Below are positions 46,950-58,244 of a DNA stretch of 64,000 bases, piece after piece (the first letter of the stretch is position 1; each line of letters opens with the position of its first letter). Made by a program: the position numbers and the translations under genes. Below the pieces are notes generated by a model, which saw nothing but the letters and a program-made list of their open reading frames with translations, searched no databases and was not told the DNA's origin. This stretch comes from Trichopria drosophilae (lineage: Eukaryota > Arthropoda > Insecta > Hymenoptera > Diapriidae): contig CM059587.1 of NCBI GenBank assembly GCA_030407085.1, positions 68,301,001-68,365,000 of the forward strand, written 5' to 3'.

Positions 46950-48290
46950 AGGGGCCTTTTTGCAACAAAAACTCAATCCGACAGGAATGCCTACAAGCAA
47001 TTGCTAAATAAAATTCCTCTAATTACATTAACAATAATAAAAGTGATAAAAATACAAATTACGAGAACATAATTCATGAATTTACATCTAATAATCCTGG
47101 CATATTTTTTACCACCGCCTATAAAGGCAATATAACAGTTGCAATGAATAAATCTGACTACTTTTCCAAAATGAACAATATCCATTCTGATTACTTATAA
47201 AACTTCAACATTCGAATATACCGCCACGATTACCAAAAATATCAATGAATGCTAAAAACTTGGAACAAAAGGAAATTAATTGATGACGTCACGCTTAAAA
47301 TTTTGAGAGTTCGACATGCATTTACCCTCAGAGCCTATGGACTTCCCAAAGTCAATAAAACTATATATCAACGTAAGCTAAATATCAACAATTAATAGTC
47401 CTACATACAAACTTTCAAAACCAAAAAACAATCCAAAATCGTTTCCAAAGTATTAGGGAAAAACAATACGCATGTAAAGGATTCTTGGTCGTTTATTGAC
47501 AAAATCAAAAACATTAAAATTCCCAACAACCACATATTTAGTAATATCGCTATAAATGTTATTTCGATGTTTACCAACATCACTAAAGATTCAGTGGTCA
47601 ACATTATTGAAAATAAATGGGATCAAATTAAAAAACATACTTTGTTAGATAAAAATGATTTTATTTTAGCAGTATTTATTTACCTGTCTCGACTCTACGT
47701 ACTTTAAATTTTAAGACATTGTTTACAAACAAATTTTCGGAATACCGATGTGTTCCTCTCTTTCCCCCGTCCACGCAAATCTCGTTCTGGAATATGTTAC
47801 CGAATGTATTATAACCAAATTAAATTTAAATCCACCGATCTTTTTTAGATATGTGATGCATTCCAGATGATAAAGAAAGCCAGATTTTTAAATGAATTTA
47901 ATAATTTTGATCCAGAAAACAGGCTTAAATTCACAATAGAACGAAAAAACAATAAACAAATGAACTTCCTCTATGCCAGAATTTTTATACAAAAACATGG
48001 AAGTTTAAAGCATGATTGGTACCACAAAACAACGGGTTCCGATAGATATCTCCATTTTGACTTTATTCTCCCAATGTCTCATAAAATAGGTATGATTTAT
48101 GGTCTTATTTCACAAACAAAATTTGAACATCATTAAAAATATCTTACAACAAAACGGTTACCCACCATCACTAATTAATCATTGCATAAAAAGCGTCGTC
48201 TACATTTAAATTCAAACAACAGTAATGTATCAAACAATAATAATGTACCTCTAAAAGTATTAGTTTTACGTACATTAAAGGACTAACTGA
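46950..48290 (+). mobile_element. Degraded Penelope-like element
   Basis: Pieces of one protein in shifting frames. VAMNKSDYFSKMNNIHSDY lies at about 47138-47200, LRAYGLPKVNK at about 47328-47360, and a continuous frame at 47867-48133 with FTIERKNNKQMNFLYARIFI, DWYHKTTGSDRYLHF and PMSHKIGMIYGL. These match in order the Penelope-type reverse transcriptase (the YGLPK motif, then DWYxKPT and HPLSHK). The catalytic core between 47370 and 47860 is decayed and no intact GIY-YIG domain was found. Inactive. Confidence 0.75.
47867..48136 (+). pseudogene. Penelope-like reverse transcriptase, C-terminal piece
   Basis: 89 codons: FLNEFNNFDPENRLKFTIER and on to the DWYHKTTGSDRYLHF and MSHKIGMIYGL motifs, which follow the RT catalytic core in Penelope-like elements. 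Ends at TAA. There is no start in context. Confidence 0.75.
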
Positions 48291-48938
48291 AAACTTAGCT
48301 AATATTTTCAACAACATTCTGGTTTAACCTTACATCGAATGGAAACTGGTCATGACTTCAATTACAAGGAAAAAAATATTGTTGATTATTAATGGATTAT
48401 AGTAACCCTGTTTGTCGCCAGAGGGACACAGAATCCATTAACATTCAACTATAAAACAAAATATATAAACAGTCCGTCAAAATCAAAATTCTGTCGCAAT
48501 AATCATACAAATCCCGGCTATATACAATTTAAGTTTCTGTCGCACCTGTTTTCTAACGAAACCCAAATATATGCCACTAACGTTGTTCCTTTTTTTGTAT
48601 TTTTATTTTCTGATGACCGACGCAGTGAATAAACGATTTTACAAATTTAATCTTGTCAACTACTTAAAATTTTACTGATTTCAAAATCTTATAAATCATC
48701 CATCCTGACAAGTGTACATTTCTTAATTACCCAGCAAACGAAAAAGTATTCTGCTCTTTCTTAATCCTTGTAAAAGTATTAGAAAGTATAGAATACAGAG
48801 AATTTGAATGCTTCTGAATTCTTCACTGCCTAATTCGGAGTGTTAAGAGTAGAGTCCCTCTAGTAGGGACTCTAGTTAAGAGGCGTTCGAAGCGCCGAAG
48901 TGGTGAAACGGGAAAGCTCGGAAATAGGGAAAAACAAC

Positions 48939-49107
48939 ATGTCGAACATGGAAGAAAACGCATTTAAATCGAAAATATCAAGACAATGGTGTTGCGTACC
49001 AAATTGTAAGTGGTCAAATGAAAAGAACGTGTCCTTATATTATTTTCCCAAAGATAATAAACTTCGGAAGCAGTGGTCCATCGTATGTAAAATTGGGAAG
49101 CCAGTTA
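48939..49107 (+). pseudogene. THAP zinc-finger domain, truncated transposase N-terminus
   Basis: From ATG at 48939: MSNMEENAFKSKISRQWCCV, then PNCKWSNEKNVSLYYFPKDN, KLRKQWSIVCKIGKPV. C-x4-C spacing (C-VPN-C with an extra C) and the FPKD...R..W block define the first half of a THAP C2CH DNA-binding domain. The second Cys-x2-His pair and everything after are missing. The frame then enters unrelated sequence. THAP domains are the DNA-binding part of P-element-like and ISL2EU-like transposases. Confidence 0.65.
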
Positions 49108-49287
49108 CGCAGTACCGTGGGTTTTTGGTACTGATACATGGCAAAATAGCTTTATCGGTACAATACTATACATTTCCTTCACTTCAGTTTTCAACTTACC
49201 CCATTTTTGTTTCACAGCCATACAACTTGCACTCTCTATTTCGCAAGTGGGAATTCTACACAAAGGCGTACACGCTTATATATTTCT
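49105..49287 (-). pseudogene. Continuation of the SWIM gene, broken at a deletion joint
   Basis: Minus-strand frame ESASCMAVKQKWGKLKTEVK, then EMYSIVPIKLFCHVSVPK, stopping at TAA 49105. It has the feel of the helical spacer after a SWIM finger (SCxxxKQKWGKLK). No acceptor joins it in frame to the exon at 49369. The frame ends at the point where the THAP frame of the opposite strand ends. Confidence 0.45.
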
Positions 49288-49368
49288 TTATTTATCTATT
49301 TGTTTTACTTTATTAAAAAAAAGGACCTGTTAGATAAATAGACGTATATGGATGTCAAGTATGTACAC

Positions 49369-49698
49369 TTACCGATTCAAATACATAAGCATCGCAACAG
49401 AATGCTTGCATTTTCCGGAAGCCCCAGCTTTACAAGACCATTTGCAAAATATTCTTGGCTCATTATTTTCATTAATAACAATATTAATTTCATGAGGCAG
49501 TCCGGATAGACAAGAAGTCTGTAAACAAAGTCCTATAATTTCGAATCTTTCAGCCGTTTTTTTCGTGCAGCCACAAAACATTAGGTGTTTTGCATTAAGC
49601 ACTGCTTCTCCTTCAACGTAACAACGTGAACCAGGTCCTACGTACTCAATAATATCAGAAAAACTTATTAAATTTATATTTTCGGCCATTATGTACAT
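49369..49698 (-). CDS. SWIM zinc-finger protein exon (mobile-element gene)
   Basis: Starts at ATG 49698-49696: MYIMAENINLISFSDIIEYV, a beta-rich part (SRCYVEGEAVLNAKHLMFCG), LPHEINIVINENNEPRIFC, then KWSCKAGASGKCKHSVAMLM. The final CxxxC-x6-CxH arrangement is a SWIM-type zinc finger (the family usually has CxC). The exon ends at a GTAAGT donor at 49368. In arthropod mobile elements such fingers precede a YqaJ-type nuclease domain, which is not present here. Confidence 0.65.
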   Translation of the reverse strand: MYIMAENINLISFSDIIEYVGPGSRCYVEGEAVLNAKHLMFCGCTKKTAERFEIIGLCLQTSCLSGLPHEINIVINENNEPRIFCKWSCKAGASGKCKHSVAMLMYLNR

Positions 49699-49875
49699 AT
49701 AAAAATTTAAATGTCACCCTATTTCAGAGCCTCACCATTTTACCGCTTTGATCCATGGTGGCGCTTCAATCAACCCCTTAACACGTCGAATAGGGTTCTT
49801 CCCCCGTTTATACAAAAAAAAAATTTTTTGTTGTTTTCTTACTTTAACTGTAAATTGTTATTTAATTTAATTGTC

Positions 49876-50069
49876 GACATACTATACGTAAAATTTGATT
49901 TCACGCACCTTTTTCAGTGTGTAAAATACGATTTTACGCATTTGTGCTGTCCGGCCGCCCTCTCGTGTCCGGCATTGCCGGCCACTCGACTCCGGCTGTC
50001 AGCACTCGTGCGTAACATCGTCTTTAACACACACTAAAAAAAGCGCGTAAATTTTACGCATAGTATGTC
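49876..50069. mobile_element. Small TIR element with GC-rich centre
   Basis: GACATACTATACGTAAAATT and the inverse of AAATTTTACGCATAGTATGTC. CAGTGTG / CACACACT is also mirrored. The centre (about 49945-50020) is GC-rich. Non-coding. Confidence 0.6.
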
Positions 50070-51056
50070 AAAAAATACCGTTCGATACACGGGCGTAACA
50101 ATTCGATTTTACGCTCTTGACTTAATTTTTTGAAAAGCGATTGCAAATTCGTGATAAGGAGGCAAAAATACATAAAAAACTGTTGCTAATCATAAACGAT
50201 ATAGTTTCCCTGACTTATCAGCTCATCCACAATAGCCAGTCACATTATTGATAGCAATGCAATCTCTCGCGACGTGATATAATCTCCCGCGAACTAATTG
50301 CAAATCTTTTGCAATTACTTCAGGTACCCACAATATTTCAGCTAGTGGTAGTAGTCTTTTAAGAGTAGTCTTTTTAGATATTTATTAAATGCTCATATAA
50401 TATGGTACAACTGGGTAATTCCGACCTACCTAAGCAAAATCGATTTAAGAGTACTAATGTATGTTAAACAGTCTTTATATACTATGGCGACACTACAAAT
50501 ACTTTGATATATTTTTGTTTTATGACTCAATTAGTTAAAGTCACCGATTTTTCAGATTCTTTCAAATTTTGAATATTTCCGACACCCATAGGCGTAAAAT
50601 TCCGCCATATTTCTTATTTATAAATAATGAAGACAACATTTTTCTACCTCTATAACTTATTTATTTATAACGCAGTATACTCTGTATATAGATCACATAA
50701 CTACTCTATTGGTAATGATAACGCAGTCATTTGTAGTACCATGAGAGAAAACAAACATAACATTTTTCTAATCGAAATTTAAAAGTAGAAAATAACAATA
50801 GTATGTATACTTTATCAGTAACTGCCTTATTCAAAATGTCAACATTTATAGTTTTTCGTCCCATTTCTAACTAACATGAACATATTAATGTTATATTATA
50901 TGCGATATATACCTACATTTGTTTAAATTAACATTAGATCAATTTTGGTTGTGATACAAAAAAAATAGTCGAAAACGAACACTGAAAAGGACCGTTGCAA
51001 TTACCCCGAATATTAGAGGTTGGATTCCACTCACATTTTTTATTTAAAAAAATATG

Positions 51057-51318
51057 TACAGTGGTCCCCGTCCTAACGCATATGCCGCTCCAAACGCATA
51101 TTCCTTTCCCGTCTAAATGCATAGGTTCCCTTCGTTCCTCTCCCCACAATACGATTCTTAGTTGCTAGCGTTGCTAGTGAGACATCTACGCGCAGGTTCA
51201 GTGTGATATATGCAAAGAGACTTTTGCCGTAGTGAGCGTTGAGGATGGATATGCGTTTGGACGGGGGCGGCCATTTTCGATAGAACGAAACATATGCGTT
51301 AGGACGGGGACCACTGTA
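51057..51318. mobile_element. TA-flanked MITE, CAGTGGTCCCCGTCC family
   Basis: CAGTGGTCCCCGTCCTAACG at 51059 and its exact inverse ending 51316, flanked by TA. CGCATATG motifs recur within. Frames inside are by-products. Confidence 0.85.
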
Positions 51319-51483
51319 CACTTGAAACGCTCTCTGATTCCACCAAAAAGCAAGTTGTTTTCATTAAATATAAGGTTGTAGTTTTTCAAATTACTTTCAT
51401 TTGATTGGTTCCCATAAGAATTTCCAATCCATAAAATCACGGATTTATAATACAGTAATTTCTAAATTAGCATATTAACGGGG

Positions 51484-51817
51484 GTTCTAAAGTGATCCAC
51501 CGATAAGGTAGGAATTTACGCTAACAAAGGTATGTTACAAATTCTGTATCAATTTTGCAAAATTCTATGTGCGGATTCTTACAGAATACTAAAGAACTTA
51601 ATTAAGAATCGACTGAGCGTTAATGGAAATAAATAAAAATCACTTATTTCCAATAGTTCTCGTTCAATTCATAAATAATTTCTTTTGGGTTTAATTGGCC
51701 GTATACACCAATTAGAATTACCCTTACAGAGCCTGAATTTTGTCAAATTGACTCAGATATATTTATTTTTCGATTTTCAGAGTAAATTCCAACCTTATCA
51801 ACGGATCACTTTAGAAC
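51484..51817. mobile_element. TIR MITE, GTTCTAAAGTGATCC family
   Basis: GTTCTAAAGTGATCCACCGA with TAAGGTAGGAATTTA, mirrored at the right as GTTCTAAAGTGATCCGTTGA with TAAGGTTGGAATTTA. Non-coding. Confidence 0.75.
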
Positions 51818-51888
51818 AGCTTTAACTCGTTAAGGATCAAACATTGTTTTCTTCGTGAAAGTTTTCAACGCTTGTTGGTCATATAAGG

Positions 51889-52859
51889 AAGATGGGGGTA
51901 TAGTCGGCCACTTAAGGACGAAGTCCCGCATTTTTGTATTTTTTTAGTTCTTAAATTTTTCTGCAGTATTCTACAGGGGGAGTCAGCTGAATAAGGACAA
52001 TAGGTTCCCGTAAGAGTGTAGTTCCAGAGGATTCGAGTTAGGTAGGTGTCGCTGCGTTGATAAATGGAAAGCCCGGCTTTGTCTATTAATATTTTGGCAG
52101 TTTTCAATAGTGTTACATTAGATGGCTATATCTTACCATAAACCGATTTATTGTAATGCATTGATTGTCAATTTTGCGAATGATATGCATAAAATCGTCA
52201 ACCCTGTCCAGGGGGATTTCTCTGTTTTATGTTTGTACCTTCATTCCGTAAAATATTCTTCGCAACTCGGAGACGGAGACTTAAAACAACTCGAGTAATT
52301 CTCTCCCAACTTGAGGAGTTCCTCCTCTCCCTTGATACATAATATGCTATTTTCTGCATTGTAACGGGAACCTTTTTTTCCTATTCAGTTAACTCCCGCT
52401 AGTATTCTATATTAATTTGTTTAGTATAGGGCTCCTGTATACTTCAAAAGCATTGGCCATGTATAATTATATTACGTTATTTTTCGAAATAAATAAAGAA
52501 AAAACAAGAAAACTACAAATGCTGCAAGTGGTCGGCCGCCGTCTAAAAGAATGGAATTTTTTTATTTATTGCTGTAAGGTATGATTCTAATTCGTAATTA
52601 ACCAAATTAAGGAATCCATTGTTCAGTATTTCGCAACTTTGTAACTTCGGAAAAAGTTGTTTCTCAAAGAAATAATTACTTTCGTACGAAAAACAGTTAA
52701 ATTTGTCAAGTATATCACAATTATCTAGTGGCCACTAGTACCACGTGTGATATAATACCAATTATGTACGTGTGCAGCATATGCGTTTCTTAAAAATTAC
52801 TGACGTTATTTAAAATTTAGATCAAAAACCAAAATGTGTGGCCGACATTACCCTCACTT
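51889..52859. mobile_element. TIR element, GGGTATAGTCGGCCAC family
   Basis: GGGGGTATAGTCGGCCACTT at the left and the inverse of GTGGCCGACATTACCCTCAC at the right. The inside is AT-rich and non-coding, with a TCGGCCGCC at about 52533. Confidence 0.45.
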
Positions 52860-53739
52860 ACCCTATATTTCCGGGATTGACAAAATTCTATATAGAATAT
52901 ACTGCTCATTTCCATAAATTTGTCGAACTTTACGAATTTGCGATTAAAATATTTTCAATATCATAAAAATATATAAAAGAAATGTACGAAATTGCACTCA
53001 ACTTGATTAATTTAATTAAAAAGAGCTTTTCTGTTTACTTCATTCTGATGCAGTTTTAATGTTCGCGGTACGGTCGGTCCCAAAATGGAGGTCTGTGTGT
53101 GCTCAGGCCTTAACTCTTACTTCCCTTACTAGAGGGACTCTGATTGTTGCACCTCGTAAAACGCCAGATGTATTTCCGAGTCTTGAATGAGATTATATAA
53201 TGTTAACAATTATATATTAGCAAATTAATTTTTCAGACATTGTGCACAAAGTTCACACTTTCCTAAAATGTGTTACGTATTCCATTTAACTTAAACCGGG
53301 GGCCTGAATCGTGACGTCACGGCCAATCACATAACATTGTTCCCCTCCTCTTTAAAAAACACTTTAATAATTTTTACTAAATATAAAATCTTAATTATAA
53401 CATTACTTAAAATCATTATTAAGTTTATGGGAAAGACATAACGCTATCTAAGTATAATTATTTTATATATTTTAATTTTTACAAAAATAAGAGATTGCCT
53501 CTATCGACCGTATGTTACACTTTCAATGATTTGTGATAGAGGAGATGGAAGAGAAGGCATGTTTATTAGAGTAAGAAAACATATATCGACGACAAACGAT
53601 TGGTTCATACATTTGTCAAACTTTTATTTTCGCGTCTATTGCGGTACCTTACTCATTTATTTTATACATTAGCCCTCTGTGAGAAAAAACATGAACTATT
53701 TAACGTTGCGCCATCTATCTCCCAGAGTTCCGGCATAAG

Positions 53740-53867
53740 CTGCAACGCTGGAATATTTCTCTTCCATATTGCATTCGAAAGCGAACGGATCGGTGGTTCT
53801 TCAGTAGATTCTTAATCTACAAACATCGAAGTATTGGGGAGTCCTGTGATTCTCCACACCTTCAGAA
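53740..53867 (+). promoter_or_regulatory. RPL41 core promoter and 5' UTR
   Basis: A pyrimidine stretch (TTTCTCTTCC, about 53756-53765) lies about 105 bases before the RPL41 ATG. It resembles the TOP start motif of ribosomal protein mRNAs, where transcription begins at a C within a pyrimidine tract. The start site is inferred; no TATA box is seen. Confidence 0.45.
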
Positions 53868-55107
53868 ATGAGAGCTAAGGTAAATATCTTCCTATTCATT
53901 GTTATATTTTTACTATTTAATAATTATTTAAACATATATTTATATTGTAATGCCGATTTTGTAACATTGCAACATATTTGTACAAGATATATTTTGTCCG
54001 TTTTACAATGCTAGTAGTTTGATCATTTATAAATGTTCTGTATGTAATTAAAATTCAACTAAGGTTAATAATGCGCATTATGTTTTGTTTGATACATTAT
54101 AAATAACACCTTTACGTTTTTATTAGAATTTATTACTGTGAATTTTTATAACACGAGGCGTTAAGGTTATGTTTGCATTGTCGATTTTACTTCCAAGTAT
54201 TGTTCGCGTATTCGACTTCGTTAACAAAGTACTTTTAGCACAATATACAATTAATAATGCATTCATTTTGTTAATTATTGAACTTAATTAGTTATTACTT
54301 ATATCTTGTTTCTAATAATGTTTGTATTTCCAAAATGTCATGTTTTATTTTAATTTTCACTTTCGAATTGCTTGCAGGATAAAGTGTGTTAATCATTTTT
54401 TTGTAAAATAATTGTGCATTAAAACTTTCCATTAGTCTACTTTTTTATTTTCTTGTTCGTAGTTTACACAAAGTGAAAATGAGATACGGCCATTTTGTAT
54501 TTCTTTAAAACGTAGAACATTTTTAGCAAATTTCAATTTTTTTCAATTATTTAGAAATAATATTTTTGCAGGACTGCATTTAAGTTTTGTATAGAAACTT
54601 TCATGTACATTTAAAATGATTATACAAAAAAAGTACTAAGTTAAATAAATTATAAGCCATTTAATTTTTTAATAAGTTAATTAAATTGACAAAAGTTAAA
54701 ATTCGATATAAAATTCTCTTGAAATTAAATTATAAAATATCCTAAAAAAGTGTTAAGATCGTAACAGCTTTTTAAGCAAAACCTGTGTTTTTTTAACATT
54801 GAGACCTGCTGAGATATGGTGAAGCTACTCAGTGTTACAATAGTGAAATTATGAATGCGTGATTAAAAAAAAATTCAGAATTTATTAGTTTGTTATACAA
54901 AAATCAGATGCGAGTACCATAAGGTACTATATAAGTGTGCTGTACAATGTTAAGAACGGAAATTACAATATAAAAAGAATTTGATTGTATTAATTTTACA
55001 TATTACAGTTGTGTTATAATTATTTACTTTTTTATTTACAGTGGCGTAAGAAGAGGATGCGAAGGCTAAAGCGCAAAAGGAGGAAGATGCGTGCAAGGTC
55101 TAAATAA
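53868..55107 (+). CDS. RpL41: Ribosomal protein L41 (eL41), 25 residues, two coding exons
   Basis: Exon 1 is 53868-53879 (ATG AGA GCT AAG) with donor GTAAAT. Exon 2 is 55042-55107 after a TTTATTTACAG acceptor and ends in TAA. The product is [20 protein letters not shown] plus RARSK, 25 residues, which is the family's usual length. It is almost entirely Arg/Lys, with the single Trp of eL41. It is a component of the large ribosomal subunit at the subunit interface. It is too short for ordinary ORF finding. The intron of 1162 nt splits it after codon 4. Identification is essentially certain. Confidence 0.96.
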
Positions 55108-56215
55108 ACTTCTGTGTTGATTTTTGTAAGTATCAATTACAAATTTTAAAAAATTAGTAATTTTCAATTTCATGTGGAATTTTGCTAAATTTAATATAAA
55201 ATGTTAAAAAAAATGCAGTATTTAAAAGCATGGATTTTTAGTCACATCTCGTAGTGTATAAACAAATAGCTGAATACCCCTTTTATTTTTTTTTATTGTA
55301 CTGTACAACAAATTTATTTTAATTTTAATGTTTTTTTTAATCTCGCACTTTTCTTAAACGATCAACTAATCGTGCATATTAAAATGCAAGGGAAAGTTCC
55401 TGTTATTAGTGCCAAGGATGTTGAAAAACAAGTTTTTATTAATTTTTCTTATTATTTCATTATTTCAATACTTAGGTGATATTTGTAGTGTTTAGTCTTT
55501 TTTTTCTAATTAATTTAAATATGATCACTATGCCAGTTGATCCCTTTTTGTTCCGATGGCATTTGAACGAAAGAGAAGACGCAAACATTTAACATATTAT
55601 CTATCTATAATTGAAAATTTGTTTATTTTTTAAATTACAGTCTTGCTTTCTTGCAATGAGGAACAAAATATTAGTCGTTAAGAACTAGGAAATGATCAGT
55701 AAAAGGTTTTTAAATTACTCGCATTAAACGATTTCTGTTAGAATTTTTAAAATCAATTTAGTTAGTCTTTTCAACAGTAGTATTAGAATGTAAAATTATG
55801 ACAATATCCATTGATTATTTTCCTTTTGCATGACCTTCAATACCATTTAAGACAAACGTAACTTTGTTGCTTTTGTTCAAGATTTTAATTGGTAAATTCG
55901 CCATTAGATTTACAGAAGATTTTTCTACATTTTCTTTGGTGTTGTCGATTTGTTTATATGCATTAATCATTTAATTTATTTTGTTGGATTTAATATAAGT
56001 AATTAATATATTAATAAGTAATTTTTTGTCTTTTTCAGCATCAAGTCTGTGAAGACTCATTCACCATCAGCTTTTAAGAAAAGTCCTTGGACCTGAACCA
56101 GTTGACCGTTCCATGCCAAAATTGCATTCTTCACAAATTGATGATTAACTCGACAAGAATTTTTTACAATTTTATCTCGATTATTCAATAAAATGACTAT
56201 TCCAGATAATTTAAT
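55108..56215 (+). other. RPL41 3' UTR with a probable intron
   Basis: Eighteen bases after the RPL41 stop codon is a strong GTAAGTAT donor (from 55126). A pyrimidine-rich TTTTTCAG acceptor (ending 56038) precedes a less AT-rich block, and an AATAAA lies at 56187-56192. This suggests a last non-coding exon of about 56039-56210. Part of the intervening DNA could instead be retained UTR. Confidence 0.55.
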
Positions 56216-56433
56216 CAACTTATTTCTTCTAAATCCTGTGCAACAACATCCAAAATATTTAACAAACGTGTGTATTTTATGGTGAAATATTTGTAAATTT
56301 CATATATTGTCGCAACTTTAATATGAATGAAATTATAAAAGTTGAAATGAAAAATTATGATCCAAAACTGTTTCTAATTTTTAAAGATTTTGTGCATTAA
56401 TTCCAAGTTTCATGTTTTTTGTCAAATGTTACC

Positions 56434-56694
56434 TACAGTGGCCCTCCCCTTATTTTAACTTTTTTTCGTCCCTCGTGAGCTCCCCCACCATTCGCCATTT
56501 GAAAGTGTTTAAAAGAGTGCGGACTGCTGTTTGCGCTTGCGCATACAGGTGAAGAAGAACGCCACTATATCTCCTCTCTCTGTTTTTATTCTCTCATACT
56601 GCCAGTGGTGAGGATGAGGGGAAGCGGTAAAATAAGGGAAAAAGCCGCCATCTTCCTTGACTCGAAAAGTTAAAATAAGGGGAGGGCCACTGTA
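56434..56694. mobile_element. TA-flanked MITE, CAGTGGCCCTCC family
   Basis: CAGTGGCCCTCCCCTTATTT at 56436 and inverse AATAAGGGGAGGGCCACTG, flanked by TA. Closely similar to the nested copy at 24956-25237. It lies just after the RPL41 3' end. Confidence 0.85.
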
Positions 56695-56699
56695 CTTGT

Positions 56700-58030
56700 A
56701 AAGATAGGTATCGAGTATCTTTCCATGAATCTATTAGTGATTTTTTAGTTTCATTTTGTGTACATATCTATTTCTTTTATATTTTTCAAAAAAGTTGATT
56801 TAAAAAGAAACAATTTGAACATTCAAGTCTGCGAGGTTGACTGAATTTCTCTCTATAATATTTTTTATTGTATTTTTTCATTATTCGTTGGGAGCATTTT
56901 TTTCTACACAAAAAGTTCCATGTCTAACAAAAATTATGACATCCGGAAGTTTCTCTTAGGCTGACTTCACAGTGGTACCGAAACGTGCAAAAAACGTAAA
57001 CCGTATAATCGTGCCTTGAAAAAAATTGGATAACTCGTAAGAAAATAGAATCGGAATTACTAAAAGCATTTTAAAGCTGTTGAATAGCACTTTAACCTGC
57101 GTTTTTCCAAGTTGAGAAAAACAAATTTTGTTCCAGGCCAAAAACTTGGTGAAAATGGACGAAAACGGCGTGTTTTGCACTTTTAGGTTATGATATCTCA
57201 AAATCATGACGTCATAGCAAACGAAAATTCGTTTTCTTAGCTTCTGCAATGAATTTCAAAGAGAAAATGTGTTTCAATGATTTTAAATGGTTAATAGCTC
57301 ATGAAAAGTTGTTCGATTTAATGATGTTGAATGGGAAAATCGTGGAATGAAGAAATGATTTCGTTGAATGAATTTCAATTGAAAAGTGCGAATAGAACAA
57401 TTGCAAGTTGAATGAAATTCAATTGAAAAACAATTATATTTGCAGGCATAGTTAATTATTAAAGGACAACAAATTTAATGATTTTAAATCGGAAAAAAAA
57501 TAGATGAAAATGCAACAGATATGAATGAAATCGAAACGATTATTACAGATAGCAAGGTTGGGGAGTTGAATGATTTTGAATGGAAATAAAATATTTGAAT
57601 TAAACAATTGTTCAAAAAATACGAAAAAGTTGGTTCTTTAGTAATTTTTTACGAGGAATTCATAGATAGTATAATAAAAATTATAAAAAAATGTTTCGAC
57701 TCGAAACAATTTTTTCCTCGAAAAGAAATGGAATCTTAAAATCAATGTGCAATTATTTCGGAGCTACGTTTTCTTTACTGTTTACCAAACTTTTTTGAAT
57801 GTTTCAATTAATTTAGCGAAATTTAATGGGTCAAAGAAATTCGTTCTTGAATAACTTTTGACCCGGAAGTCAATGATGATGAAATAAAACATTTGTTTTT
57901 TAAATTTAATTTCTTTCAATCTGAATTTTCAAAATTTAAGTTTCATAAAGGCGATTCTAACAATTTTTTATGCTCTCTTAAAAAAATCAAAGAAATATAG
58001 GTATAATTCGTCAAAGATATCTTGAAAGTG
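56700..58030. other. AT-rich stretch, no recognised gene
   Basis: GAATGAATTTCAATTG-like phrases recur at 57250-57600. The open minus-strand frame at 56956-57249 has no recognisable domain and low-complexity surroundings. Confidence 0.35.
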
Positions 58031-58106
58031 TCGAAAAGATCTCTGACGGATATCTTTTAGATATCTATATGACATCTTTTAGATATCTATAAGACATCTT
58101 TTAGAT
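58030..58106. repeat. Tandem GACATCTTTTAGATATCTAT repeat
   Basis: Three copies of a unit of about 24 bp between 58045 and 58106. Confidence 0.7.
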
Positions 58107-58136
58107 ATATCGAAATAGTTATTTTTGATACACGTG

Positions 58137-58244
58137 TGCGTAAAGTAGACACTTAACGGACTCCTTTTAGTCCGTAAAGTGTGACTTTACGGACGGCTCT
58201 CTGCACTTTACGGACTAAAAACAGTCGTTAAAGTGCCTACTTTT
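58137..58244. repeat. GTCCGTAAAGT palindrome (foldback)
   Basis: CGTAAAGTAGACACTTAACG and TTTAGTCCGTAAAGTG are mirrored at the right. Related GCGTAAAGT clusters lie at 21250-21290 and 61430-61570. Confidence 0.6.

Larger units (their letters stand above)
48851..53141. mobile_element. 4.3 kb TIR element with THAP and SWIM genes, internally deleted
   Basis: TIR AGAGTCCCTCTAGTA (48851) and its exact inverse (53127-53141). Similarity continues loosely for about 20 bases (GGGA, GTTAAG, GGC). A THAP exon begins 88 bases from the left end. A SWIM-finger gene runs the other way and meets it at about 49105. The right 3.4 kb is non-coding and holds later MITEs. A convergent THAP-transposase plus SWIM/YqaJ layout recalls ISL2EU-type DNA transposons (family knowledge, not tested). 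Confidence 0.55.

Noticed and set aside
50934..51440. Three minus-strand frames near 51 kb
   Set aside because: They run across the CAGTGGTCCCC MITE and its flanks without any domain.
56956..57249. Minus-strand frame of 97 codons as a gene
   Set aside because: No start context, domain or splice signals, and the surrounding sequence is repetitive.
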